Shown here piece by piece: positions 26,555 through 35,075 of a stretch of DNA of 64,000 bases. Source of the stretch: Dermacoccus nishinomiyaensis (GTDB taxonomy: Bacteria; Actinomycetota; Actinomycetes; Actinomycetales; Dermatophilaceae); NCBI RefSeq assembly GCF_900447535.1, contig NZ_UFXX01000001.1:1736001-1800000 (forward strand). The letters are read 5' to 3'. The translations under genes were made by a program, and so were the position numbers. The stretch's first letter is position 1. Each line of letters opens with the position of its first letter. The notes beneath the pieces were generated by a model that did not search any database, was not told the origin of the DNA, and saw only the letters and a list, made by a program, of their open reading frames with translations.

Positions 26555-28132
26555 TCATCTCTCGATCCGCGGTGCATCCGGGCGCTCGTCCAGCTCTGGG
26601 ACCTCGACGACGGGCACTTCTTCGACGGGCAGACGCATGAGGCTCGCGAGCAGCTCCGCGAACGATTTCGCGGTCTCACGCGCCTCACCCTCTCGCGCCC
26701 ACGAGCCGAACTCGAGGTGGAGGTCGGCGTCGGTCGTCACGATGGTGACGGCCAGCGGTTTGTCCTCGTGATCCGTGACGCGGACGAAGCGGATCTTGTC
26801 GTTGTCGATCGTGTGCTCGGCCTCCGCGGAACTCTCGAAGTTCTTCGGCGACAGGACATACGTCCGCTGATCGGTGACGGCCACCCATCGACGACGACCG
26901 ATGTCGGCGATCGAGAGACCGCCCGCATCATTGACCTCGGCGAAGGCGATGAGGCGTTCGGCGGGCTCAGTGACCCAGGGCAGCCCTCGCAGAACGGTCT
27001 CGGGGATGTCACCCTCGATTGCGACTCTGCTCGGAGCAGGGAAGGCCTCGACGCCGGGGAGACCGAGCCGTCGTCCGAGGTCGTTGACGATGGCGGCGAG
27101 GTGCGCGCTCGAGGCAGCGTTGGCGCGGCCAGCCGAGCGCTCGCGGAAGGAGAGCGTGCGCTTGGGGGCGCTCAGCGTCGTGGCGAGGTTGAGCTCCCGT
27201 CGCAGGTCGGCGAGCAACGTCGTCGCCCTCTCCCTCTGCCGGGCACCTTCGGTCTCAGCCTGCTCGACGAGGCGATCGCGGCGTCGGGCCTCGCGCTCGT
27301 CCTCGCCGGCGTGCAGGGCTGCGTTCGCCGCTTCGAGGAGGCGGAACATGCGCAGCGTCTCCGTCGCAAGGACGAGGGCCTGTGCGTTGCGGACCACGTC
27401 GGGGCGCTGGAGGATCTGCTGACGGGCCGAGTGTGAATCCGCCTGAGACAGCGCATGCTCGTGACCGGCGACGGTGTGCTGGGAGCGGTCGACGTAGGCC
27501 TCGAGGTCGGGGCGCAGATGGCGAATGCCACCCATGATGGAGTCGGTGACCGCGCCGACGTGCGTCGCCATGTCGTACGCCTGGTTGATCGCCTTCGTGG
27601 CACCCGTGATCTGAGACCAATGGTCGCTCTTGATCGCGTCGAACACGCCTTCGGTGAGTTTGAGGTTCTCCTCCGCGGTCCGCTGAATCTGGGCCATCTG
27701 CGCCTGCATCGCGACCATCGCGAGTGCGCCGCCGGCCGAGGCGGCGATGGTCGTCGCCTGCGCCCCGCCGGCTGCGATGAGCCGGGCTTGGCCGACGATC
27801 TTGCCGTCCTTGACGAGATTGCCGGTGAGCTGACCGCCGCTCATCATGGGCTGGGCGCCCTTGGCGATGAGGTCGAGTGACTGCGGGGCGAAACGAAGCA
27901 GCCCCTGTGCCTGGGCGATGCCGTTCGCCGTCTGTGCCGCCACATTGCCCCAGCCGAGGGCCGATGCAGCAGCTGAGGCGATCTGCCCCCGGGCGCCGGG
28001 GTCGATCAGATCCATGGGGAGCAACTCGACCCCCTCGGGCACCGCATCACCCACGACGACGGCGACGCCGGGCTCGATCTCGATGATGGCGCCCCGAGCG
28101 TCTGCCTCGGCGCCGCTGGACTCTGCGGTCAT
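26555..28132 (-). CDS. unrecognised 525-aa protein with hydrophobic middle segment, defence-operon member
   Basis: I do not recognise this family. Residues 1-45 are an acidic/hydrophobic beta-like region (AIIEIEPGVAVVVGDAVPEG). Residues about 115-150 are an Ala/Gly-rich hydrophobic stretch (LIAAGGAQATTIAASAGGAL followed by AMVAMQAQMAQ) that could insert into or lie on a membrane. Residues 150-330 are helical and charged, probably coiled coil. Residues 385-500 look like a small beta domain of PH or YdbS type (GLSIADIGRRRWVAVTDQRT, then TIDNDKIRFVRVTDHE). The ATG overlaps the stop of the DUF262 gene by one base (TGATG), so expression is coupled. GTG 28135 is an alternative start. Position between two nuclease-like genes suggests an effector or sensor role; that is inference. 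Confidence 0.7.
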   Translation of the reverse strand: MTAESSGAEADARGAIIEIEPGVAVVVGDAVPEGVELLPMDLIDPGARGQIASAAASALGWGNVAAQTANGIAQAQGLLRFAPQSLDLIAKGAQPMMSGGQLTGNLVKDGKIVGQARLIAAGGAQATTIAASAGGALAMVAMQAQMAQIQRTAEENLKLTEGVFDAIKSDHWSQITGATKAINQAYDMATHVGAVTDSIMGGIRHLRPDLEAYVDRSQHTVAGHEHALSQADSHSARQQILQRPDVVRNAQALVLATETLRMFRLLEAANAALHAGEDEREARRRDRLVEQAETEGARQRERATTLLADLRRELNLATTLSAPKRTLSFRERSAGRANAASSAHLAAIVNDLGRRLGLPGVEAFPAPSRVAIEGDIPETVLRGLPWVTEPAERLIAFAEVNDAGGLSIADIGRRRWVAVTDQRTYVLSPKNFESSAEAEHTIDNDKIRFVRVTDHEDKPLAVTIVTTDADLHLEFGSWAREGEARETAKSFAELLASLMRLPVEEVPVVEVPELDERPDAPRIER

Positions 28133-29922
28133 CACAACCCCTCGTAGTAGCGGCGAACGGCCTGAGCCATGAGCTGGCGGCGCTCGGCCAGGAAGCTCTC
28201 GTAGTCGTCGACGGAGACGTCACGGATGTTCGCTGGGACGGCGTTCTCCGCGAGGTTGCGCGCGAGATCGTCGGCGTCCGTGATCTCCCCCAGCTTCAGC
28301 ACTCCGGTGGCGATCTGCTCGTCCACCATGCCCATGTATTCGGCCGGGGACCGCTTGCCGATGCTGATGTTCACCGACGTCTCCGTCAGCGCGAAGTTGG
28401 CGACCTGGTTGTAGTCGCGGCGGTCGGTGACACCGTGCGTCTGCAGGTAGGCCTTGGGGACGATGTGATGGATGTCGCCGGAGTTCTCGTGCATCGCGGT
28501 GACGGTGATGCTGCGCGAGAGAAAGCCGCGCTTGTTGGCGTGGATCTGCGATGCGAGGAACGCCTGGAACGCCGGGGCGCTCGTCGACGGTGTCTGGAGC
28601 GCTGACGGCATCGTGACGTTCCAGTAAGCATCGCTGAGGGTCGACTCTTCGAGCTGCCTGAGGTAGGCCGCCGCTCCCATGGAGGCGATGCGCCGCATGT
28701 CGAGTTCCCACGTCGTCTCGAAGCTTCCGGAGTGACGTCCCGTCAGCATCGACATGACGAACCATCGACGGACGATCCTCTTGCGCTCGCCCTCGGACAT
28801 CGACGTGTCCTGGCGCAGACGTAGGTAGAGGGCGTAGGCGAAGTTCAGCGCATTCTTGGAGCCGATCATGCTGGGCGTGATGAAGCCTGCCGACTTGATC
28901 GTCATGACGAAGTTCTCGAACTCGTACTGGTTGACGATCTTCGCCAGGGCTGCTTCGAGCACGTCGTAGGCCTGCGGGATCCGGTCCGGGTCCAGCGTCC
29001 GAGTCTCGGGATCGCGACCCGACAGCTCCCCCACGATCGACGACGCGCGCCCGCGGCTGAAGCCCACGAGACCGGCCACGCGGATGATGTCGCCGTAGTT
29101 GGGGTCGTACAGATCCTCCGAGACGTTGCGGAGCCAGGCGATCTTCTCCAGGTAGCCCGAGGCACCGAACTCGACGTCGTTCTCCTTCATGTCGTCGTAC
29201 GCGTGCGGCGCGACCGACAGGTGTGCGAAGTAGTCGATGAGCTTGCGCAGGTTGCGGCCACGGTCGCCGTACGTGGCGATCTTGCTCATGGCGAAGTCGG
29301 CACTGCTCAGCGGCACGCCCTTGGAGTTGATGCGGATGAAGATCTCGGACACCGTCTCGACGTCGAGGTCGTCGCTGAGCGAGATGATGCCGATCTGAGC
29401 GTTCTTGATCTTGCTCAACCGTTCGAGGTTTCTGCCCACGGTGGACTTGTCGACGTCGGGGTTGCGCGTGAAGTAGTCGTTGAAGAACTCCCAGGTGGAG
29501 TCGAGGCACATGAACTCGGAGATGTCGGAGACCCACTCGGGATCCTTCGCGATCACCGGGGTCGCCGTCGCGAACTCCTCCTTGACCGGGTTGAACGCGA
29601 TCGTGATGCGCTTCTGGCGGTACCGCTTGTCGATGACCTTGAGCCCTGCCACGGCGGCACGCAGAGCCGTGATGCGCTGCTGCCCGTCGATGAGGATCTG
29701 CTGATGAGCAGCCACCTGCCCTCCCTTGAGCTTCGCTCCGACCGACTGCCACGTGATGAGGTAGCCGACGGGGTAGCCCTTGTACAGGGAATCCATGAGA
29801 TCGCGCACCTTGACGCTGTCCCACACGAACGGCCGCTGCAGCTCGGGGATCGCGATCTGCTCGCTCTTCACCAGGTTCAACAAGGTCGCGACGTCACGTT
29901 GCTCGACGGAGTACTTTGCCAT
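28132..29922 (-). CDS. DUF262/HNH protein, GmrSD-like type IV restriction
   Basis: A 596-residue protein. The N-terminal DUF262 (ParB/Srx-like) domain has IPELQRPFVWD (residues 25-35) and the nucleotide-binding DGQQR (79-83). The middle is helical. The C-terminal part carries an HNH-type site, GDIHHIVPKAYL with His485-His486, followed by NQVANFALTETSVNISIGKR, the usual DUF1524-like arrangement. Single-chain DUF262-DUF1524 proteins include GmrSD, which cut glucosylated-hydroxymethylcytosine phage DNA; other members have other targets. The start is fixed by a TAGCCT box 7 bases upstream. It is the first gene of a three-gene leftward operon, divergent from the helicase operon. Confidence 0.88.
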   Translation of the reverse strand: MAKYSVEQRDVATLLNLVKSEQIAIPELQRPFVWDSVKVRDLMDSLYKGYPVGYLITWQSVGAKLKGGQVAAHQQILIDGQQRITALRAAVAGLKVIDKRYRQKRITIAFNPVKEEFATATPVIAKDPEWVSDISEFMCLDSTWEFFNDYFTRNPDVDKSTVGRNLERLSKIKNAQIGIISLSDDLDVETVSEIFIRINSKGVPLSSADFAMSKIATYGDRGRNLRKLIDYFAHLSVAPHAYDDMKENDVEFGASGYLEKIAWLRNVSEDLYDPNYGDIIRVAGLVGFSRGRASSIVGELSGRDPETRTLDPDRIPQAYDVLEAALAKIVNQYEFENFVMTIKSAGFITPSMIGSKNALNFAYALYLRLRQDTSMSEGERKRIVRRWFVMSMLTGRHSGSFETTWELDMRRIASMGAAAYLRQLEESTLSDAYWNVTMPSALQTPSTSAPAFQAFLASQIHANKRGFLSRSITVTAMHENSGDIHHIVPKAYLQTHGVTDRRDYNQVANFALTETSVNISIGKRSPAEYMGMVDEQIATGVLKLGEITDADDLARNLAENAVPANIRDVSVDDYESFLAERRQLMAQAVRRYYEGL

Positions 29923-29929
29923 GTCACCG

Positions 29930-29935
29930 AGGCTA
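29930..29935 (-). promoter_or_regulatory. -10 box TAGCCT of the DUF262 operon
   Basis: TAGCCT, 7 bases, ATG 29922 on the minus strand; predicts a leaderless operon mRNA. Confidence 0.5.
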
Positions 29936-30166
29936 GCTACCCCGCACGCCTTCCGGGCATGGAGACAACACTTTCGCCGCCATTGGCGGGCACCCTGAGC
30001 CGCCTGATGCCAGGCAGAACCCTGGCCAGACACGGGACCTCGCCGGTACTCTCGGTGCGGTGTGGTCGCATCAATCTCGAACGGTGAGGGAATCGGTTGG
30101 CTGGTCTTCGTTCCCACCGACAGTCCTCAGGAGCGCCCACCCGTTTCCACATGAGGAAGGCGCGGC

Positions 30167-33067
30167 ATGACGGCTCGGCTCACGACGTACCAAGCGAAGT
30201 ACTACGCGCACGAGCTGCAGCGCAGTTACGCGAACAATCACGTCGGCAAGCTCGCCGGCCTGCTGTTCGATGCCCAGGTGGAGCCGAAGCCGCACCAGAT
30301 CGACGCTGCTTTGTTCGCGTTGCAGACGCCGTTCCTGCCGGGCGTGATCCTCGCTGATGAGGTGGGTCTTGGCAAGACGATCGAGGCGGGCATCGTCATC
30401 TCGCAGTATTGGGCCGAACGCCGCCGCAGCATCCTGATCGTCGCCCCGTCGAGCCTGCGCCAGCAGTGGCAGCAGGAGCTGTACGAGAAGTTCCTGATCC
30501 CGTCCGCCATCCTCGACCCGAAGTCGAAGGACTCGCTGCTTGACGCTGCGGGCGGTCGCTCGGCGCAGGTGTTGATCTCCTCGTATGAGTTCGCGCTCCG
30601 GCACGAGACGTTGCTGCTGAAGGCCTGGGATCTCGTAGTCGCGGACGAGGCGCACCGGCTGCGCAACTACTGGACGGGTAAGACGAAGGCCGCCGAGGCG
30701 GTGGCGCACATCGTCAAGGGCGCACACAAGACGGTGCTGCTGACGGCGACGCCGCTGCAGAACAAGCTCGAGGAGCTGTACGGGCTGGTCTCGATCTTCG
30801 ACCCGGACTATTTCTATTCCCTTGATGCGTTCCGGGAGCGGTACGTCAAGAACCGAGACCTTGGCGGTGACGACGACCTGGTGGAGCGTGTCGCGACAGT
30901 CTCGAAGCGTACCTTGCGCCGCGAGGCTGACAAGTACATCCACTTCACCAAGCGCCTGCCGCTGACGGTTGAGTTCACCCCGTCGCCCGACGAGGCACGG
31001 CTCTACGACTTGGTAAATGACTACCTGCAGCGCGACGAGCTGTTTGCCTTCGCCGGGAGTCAGCGCCACCTCTCTGCCCTGATCATCCGCAAGCGTCTCG
31101 GCTCGTCGACCTACGCGGTCGCGAGCACGCTGGAGAACATCGCCAACCGTCTGGCCGATGAGGTTGCCGCTGGGCAGCGCCGCGACGGCCGTGGTGGCCT
31201 CGTGGCAGCAGACTTCACTGTCGACGACGAGATCACCAGCGAGGAACTGGAGGAGGCCGACGAGATCGACGGCGCGGGCACAGGTGCCCGGGCGTCGTCG
31301 TTGCCGCTAGACGAGTCGTTGCTGGAGGCGATGCGTGCCGAGGTTGCGGAGCTGCGCGAGTACGCGGCTCTGGCTCGTTCGATCACCGAGAACCAGAAGG
31401 CGGTCAAGCTTGGTGAGGCGCTCGATCTGGGCTTCGAGCGGCTGCGTGAGCTGGGTGCTCCTGAGAAGGCCATCATCTTCACCGACTCGACCAAGACGCA
31501 GGAGTATATCGCGCGCTCGCTGCGGGAGGCCGGTCGCGGCAAGGGACTCGTTCTATTCAACGGTTCGAACAACGGGCCGGAGCAGACCGCGATCCACCAG
31601 GCGTGGCTGGAGAAGAACAGAGACGGCGACCTGATCACCGGCATCGCCGCCGTGGATCGTCGCAAGGCGCTCGTGGACTACTTCCGCACTGAGGGCACGA
31701 TCATGATCGCGACCGAGGCTGCGGCAGAGGGCATCAACCTGCAGTTCTGCTCGATGCTCGTCAACTACGACCTGCCCTGGAACCCGCAGCGGGTCGAGCA
31801 GCGCATTGGCCGTGTGCACCGCTTCGGGCAGAAGCACAACGTCGTCGTCGTGAACTTCTCGAATAAAGGCAACGTCGCCGAGCAGCGCATCCTGGAGTTG
31901 CTGACCAACAAGTTCCAACTGTTCTCCAGCGTCTTTGGCGCCAGCGACGAGGTGCTCGGCGCGATCGAGGACGGGCTGGACTTCGAGAAGACGATCAGCG
32001 ACATCCTCACCCGCTGCAGAACCGCTGACGAACTGGACTCCGCGTTCAAGGAGCTGGAGGCGCAGTACGCGGGCGAGATCTCGCGCGAGATGGCCAGCGC
32101 CAAGGCGAAGGTCTTCGACAACCTCGACCCCCACGTCCAGGATCGCCTCAAGGCCTACGACACGCAGTCCGGCGAGGTGCTCAACAAGTTCGAGCGCTTG
32201 CTGCTCGCGGTAACCCGGCACGAACTCGACCAGCACGCCACCTTCGAGGGCGACGGGCGCACCTTCGTGCTGAACCGGACCCCGGTGAAGGACGCGCCGA
32301 CCGGGCGCTACTTCTTCAAGTCCCAGCCGCTGGAGAACGCCCACCAGTACCGTTACGCGAGCCCGCTGGCCCAGCACGTCGTTGAGACCGCCAAGACCCA
32401 CGACACCCCGGCACGCGAGCTGACGTTCTCTCTCGGCCAGTCGGAGCGTGTGAGCAGCGCGATTCGTGCGCTGGAGGGCACCAGCGGCGAACTCACCGTC
32501 AGCGTTGCGACCTTCCGTATGAGGGCGCGCGACGAGGATGTCTCCGAGTCCTACATGCTGACCGGCGCCCTGACCGATGACGGTCAGTGGCTCGATGAGG
32601 AGTACGTCGCGGACATCCTCGACCTGGCCTGCATCTCGGTTGGAGAGCAGCCCGTGGCGATCGATGCGGCACACTTCACGCCGCACCTTGATGCACGACG
32701 GGCGGAGCTGGAGAAAGAAGTCCAGGGCCGCAACTCCCGCTACTACGACCAGCAGGAGGAACTGCTCTACCGCAACCAGCAGGACCGCAAGTCCGAGCAC
32801 GAGGGTGCCATCCGCGACTACCGCGCCAAGGAGAAGGAAGCCCGTAAGCTCGCCCGGCAGGCCGACGACCCGATGGAGCAGCTGCGGCTCAAGAAGGAGG
32901 CCCGGAAGTGGGAGCAGCGTGCCGAGGAGGCCGACGAGGACTTCCGCGAGACACGCAAGAAGCTCCGGGCTGAGGCGGACAAGTATCTCGAGCTGATCGA
33001 GCAATCGCTGCGCGGAACCCAAGACATCCAACATCTGTTCACAATCCGTTGGAGGATTATCCCGTGA
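30167..33067 (+). CDS. SNF2/RapA-like DEAD-box helicase of a restriction operon
   Basis: A 966-residue superfamily 2 ATPase. Walker A is DEVGLGKT (residues 64-71), motif II is DEAH (160-163), motif III is LLTATPLQN, and the C-terminal helicase half ends with QRIGRVHRFGQ. From about residue 860 a long charged coiled coil follows (EKEARKLARQADDPMEQLRL). This is the layout of SNF2 helicases linked to restriction and DISARM-type systems, which translocate on DNA. A GAGGAAGG ribosome site precedes ATG 30167. Its stop overlaps the methyltransferase start by 4 bases (GTGA), so the genes are coupled. Codon use is less extreme in GC than in flanking genes. Confidence 0.9.
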   Translation: MTARLTTYQAKYYAHELQRSYANNHVGKLAGLLFDAQVEPKPHQIDAALFALQTPFLPGVILADEVGLGKTIEAGIVISQYWAERRRSILIVAPSSLRQQWQQELYEKFLIPSAILDPKSKDSLLDAAGGRSAQVLISSYEFALRHETLLLKAWDLVVADEAHRLRNYWTGKTKAAEAVAHIVKGAHKTVLLTATPLQNKLEELYGLVSIFDPDYFYSLDAFRERYVKNRDLGGDDDLVERVATVSKRTLRREADKYIHFTKRLPLTVEFTPSPDEARLYDLVNDYLQRDELFAFAGSQRHLSALIIRKRLGSSTYAVASTLENIANRLADEVAAGQRRDGRGGLVAADFTVDDEITSEELEEADEIDGAGTGARASSLPLDESLLEAMRAEVAELREYAALARSITENQKAVKLGEALDLGFERLRELGAPEKAIIFTDSTKTQEYIARSLREAGRGKGLVLFNGSNNGPEQTAIHQAWLEKNRDGDLITGIAAVDRRKALVDYFRTEGTIMIATEAAAEGINLQFCSMLVNYDLPWNPQRVEQRIGRVHRFGQKHNVVVVNFSNKGNVAEQRILELLTNKFQLFSSVFGASDEVLGAIEDGLDFEKTISDILTRCRTADELDSAFKELEAQYAGEISREMASAKAKVFDNLDPHVQDRLKAYDTQSGEVLNKFERLLLAVTRHELDQHATFEGDGRTFVLNRTPVKDAPTGRYFFKSQPLENAHQYRYASPLAQHVVETAKTHDTPARELTFSLGQSERVSSAIRALEGTSGELTVSVATFRMRARDEDVSESYMLTGALTDDGQWLDEEYVADILDLACISVGEQPVAIDAAHFTPHLDARRAELEKEVQGRNSRYYDQQEELLYRNQQDRKSEHEGAIRDYRAKEKEARKLARQADDPMEQLRLKKEARKWEQRAEEADEDFRETRKKLRAEADKYLELIEQSLRGTQDIQHLFTIRWRIIP

Positions 33068-35073
33068 CCGACGAGATCTACGAGACGCCTGCCTCGACGC
33101 CGAACTTCAGGACCGAACTGGCGGCGCAGCTGGCCGAGCTGGTCCCCGAGGCCATCGCCGACGGCAAGGTCGATGTCGAGAAGCTCAAGGAATTGCTCGA
33201 CGGCGACGTAGCCGACAGCAACGAACGGTTCGGACTCTTCTGGCCCGGCAAGAAGCGCGCCCTCCGTGCGGCGCAGGAGCCGACCACGGCGACGCTGAAA
33301 CCCGACTTCGACAACTCGAAGGACTGGGACACGACGCAGAACGTCTTCATCGAGGGCGACAACCTCGAAGTGCTCAAGATCCTGCAGAAGCACTACCACG
33401 CGAAGATCAAGCTGATCTATATCGATCCTCCGTACAACACCGGCAAGGACTTCGTCTACCCGGACAACTACAAGGAGGGCCTCGACACCTACCTCGAATG
33501 GACGCGCCAGGTCAACGAGGAAGGCAAGAAGGTCACGACCAACGCCGAGACCGAAGGCCGCTACCACTCCAACTGGCTCAACATGATGTACCCGCGCCTC
33601 AAGCTCGCGCGGAACCTACTCACCGACGACGGCGTCATATTCATTTCGATCGACAACCATGAGCACGACAACCTGCGGAAGCTGTGCAACGAGGTGTTCG
33701 GCGAAGGCAACTTCATCGAATCCATCGCTTGGAACAAGCGGATCCCCAAGAATGATAAGGGCATAGGAAGCATTCACGAATACGTGCTGGTCTATGCGCG
33801 CTCGCTCGCGGATGCCCCGGAATTAACCGTCCGCAAGGATGGTCTTGATGCGATCTATGAACTTCTAAAGCGGCTCAAGGACAAGAAGACGCCCCTGGCG
33901 GAGGCGCAGAAGGAAATCCGTCACCTCTACAAGAAGCAGGGGTACGACCGCGGCATCACGCTCTACAACGCCCTCGATGCGAATTATCGGCTCTGGGGAA
34001 AGATCAATATGAGTTGGCCGAACGCCGATACTTTCGGTCCCCGGTACGACGTGTTTCACCCGGTTACAGGTCGCCCGGTAAAGGTTCCAGACCGTGGCTG
34101 GCGGTGGAAGGAGGACACCTTCAAGGAAGCTGCCGGAATCGTGGATGGCAAGTACACGAGCGTACAGCCGACACACAATGGCGGGTACATCTGCGGACGG
34201 GTCTGGTTCTCCGCCGATGAGAACATGCAGCCGAGCTCGATCAACTACCTCGATGAGGTCGACCGCTTCCTCCTTCGCTCGGTCCTGTCGATGAAGAGCG
34301 ACGGAGGCATCGAAGTCGAGCGGATGTTCGAAGGTAAGAGCTACTTCTCGTACCCGAAGCCAACTGCGCTACTCCGGACTCTGATCTCAGCGGTTCCGTT
34401 GCGTGATGGAGATACAGTCCTGGATTTCTTTTCGGGCTCAGCGACGACTGGGCATGCGGTCATCCAGCTAAATGCTGAGGATGGCGTAAAGCGTCGTCAT
34501 GTGCAGGTGCAGCTCCCCGAGCCAGTCGTTCCGGGAAGTGCGGCCGCGAAGGCAGGATTCTCCGATCTCGCTGAACTCGCCCGCGAACGACTCCGCCGGG
34601 TCGCGGCCGAACTTGGGACATCGGGTGTGGCGCAGGGCATGGACCTCGGTTTCCGTGCGTACACCCTCACCGACACGAACTTCTCGAAGTGGCGGCTCTC
34701 GAGCGATGTCGAGGAGGACGCGTTGCAGCAGCACCTGCTCAGTCTTCGTGACAGTGCGACTGACGATGCTTCGGCCGATGAGCTACTCACTGAGATCCTG
34801 CTCAAGCAGGGTTACTCGCTAACCGAGGCCGTCTCGCCCGACGAGGTTGGTGGCCTGGACGTCTGTCTCGTGCGGGATCGTGACGGTGACATCGCCGTGC
34901 TGGCGTACCTGAATGAGCACGTCAAGCCGACGCTCGAGCAGCTTCGTGCGTTCGTTGACGAGTCTCCGACGCGGATCATCGTGCTTGAGGACGCGTTCCA
35001 GGGCGACGACGAACTCAAGACCAACCTGGCCCAGCTCGCAAAGAGCAAGGGCATTGAGATCTGGACGGCCTGA
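33064..35073 (+). CDS. mod: type III-like site-specific adenine DNA methyltransferase (Mod)
   Basis: A 669-residue beta-class N6-adenine methyltransferase: motif IV DPPYNTG (residues 121-127) precedes the SAM-binding motif I DFFSGSATTG (454-463). The segment between them is the target-recognition region. It modifies host DNA and, as in type III systems, is probably needed for recognition by Res. GTG 33064 is chosen because GGAGG lies 8 bases before it and it overlaps the helicase stop. DNA from about 33690 to 34480 is clearly richer in A/T and rare codons than either end of the gene, which suggests exchange of the recognition domain. Confidence 0.92.
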   Translation: MTDEIYETPASTPNFRTELAAQLAELVPEAIADGKVDVEKLKELLDGDVADSNERFGLFWPGKKRALRAAQEPTTATLKPDFDNSKDWDTTQNVFIEGDNLEVLKILQKHYHAKIKLIYIDPPYNTGKDFVYPDNYKEGLDTYLEWTRQVNEEGKKVTTNAETEGRYHSNWLNMMYPRLKLARNLLTDDGVIFISIDNHEHDNLRKLCNEVFGEGNFIESIAWNKRIPKNDKGIGSIHEYVLVYARSLADAPELTVRKDGLDAIYELLKRLKDKKTPLAEAQKEIRHLYKKQGYDRGITLYNALDANYRLWGKINMSWPNADTFGPRYDVFHPVTGRPVKVPDRGWRWKEDTFKEAAGIVDGKYTSVQPTHNGGYICGRVWFSADENMQPSSINYLDEVDRFLLRSVLSMKSDGGIEVERMFEGKSYFSYPKPTALLRTLISAVPLRDGDTVLDFFSGSATTGHAVIQLNAEDGVKRRHVQVQLPEPVVPGSAAAKAGFSDLAELARERLRRVAAELGTSGVAQGMDLGFRAYTLTDTNFSKWRLSSDVEEDALQQHLLSLRDSATDDASADELLTEILLKQGYSLTEAVSPDEVGGLDVCLVRDRDGDIAVLAYLNEHVKPTLEQLRAFVDESPTRIIVLEDAFQGDDELKTNLAQLAKSKGIEIWTA

Positions 35074-35075
35074 GT

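Noticed and set aside
31553-33034. Long open frame antisense to the SNF2 helicase
   Set aside because: Leu/Val/Arg-rich without motifs; the plus-strand helicase has all family motifs.
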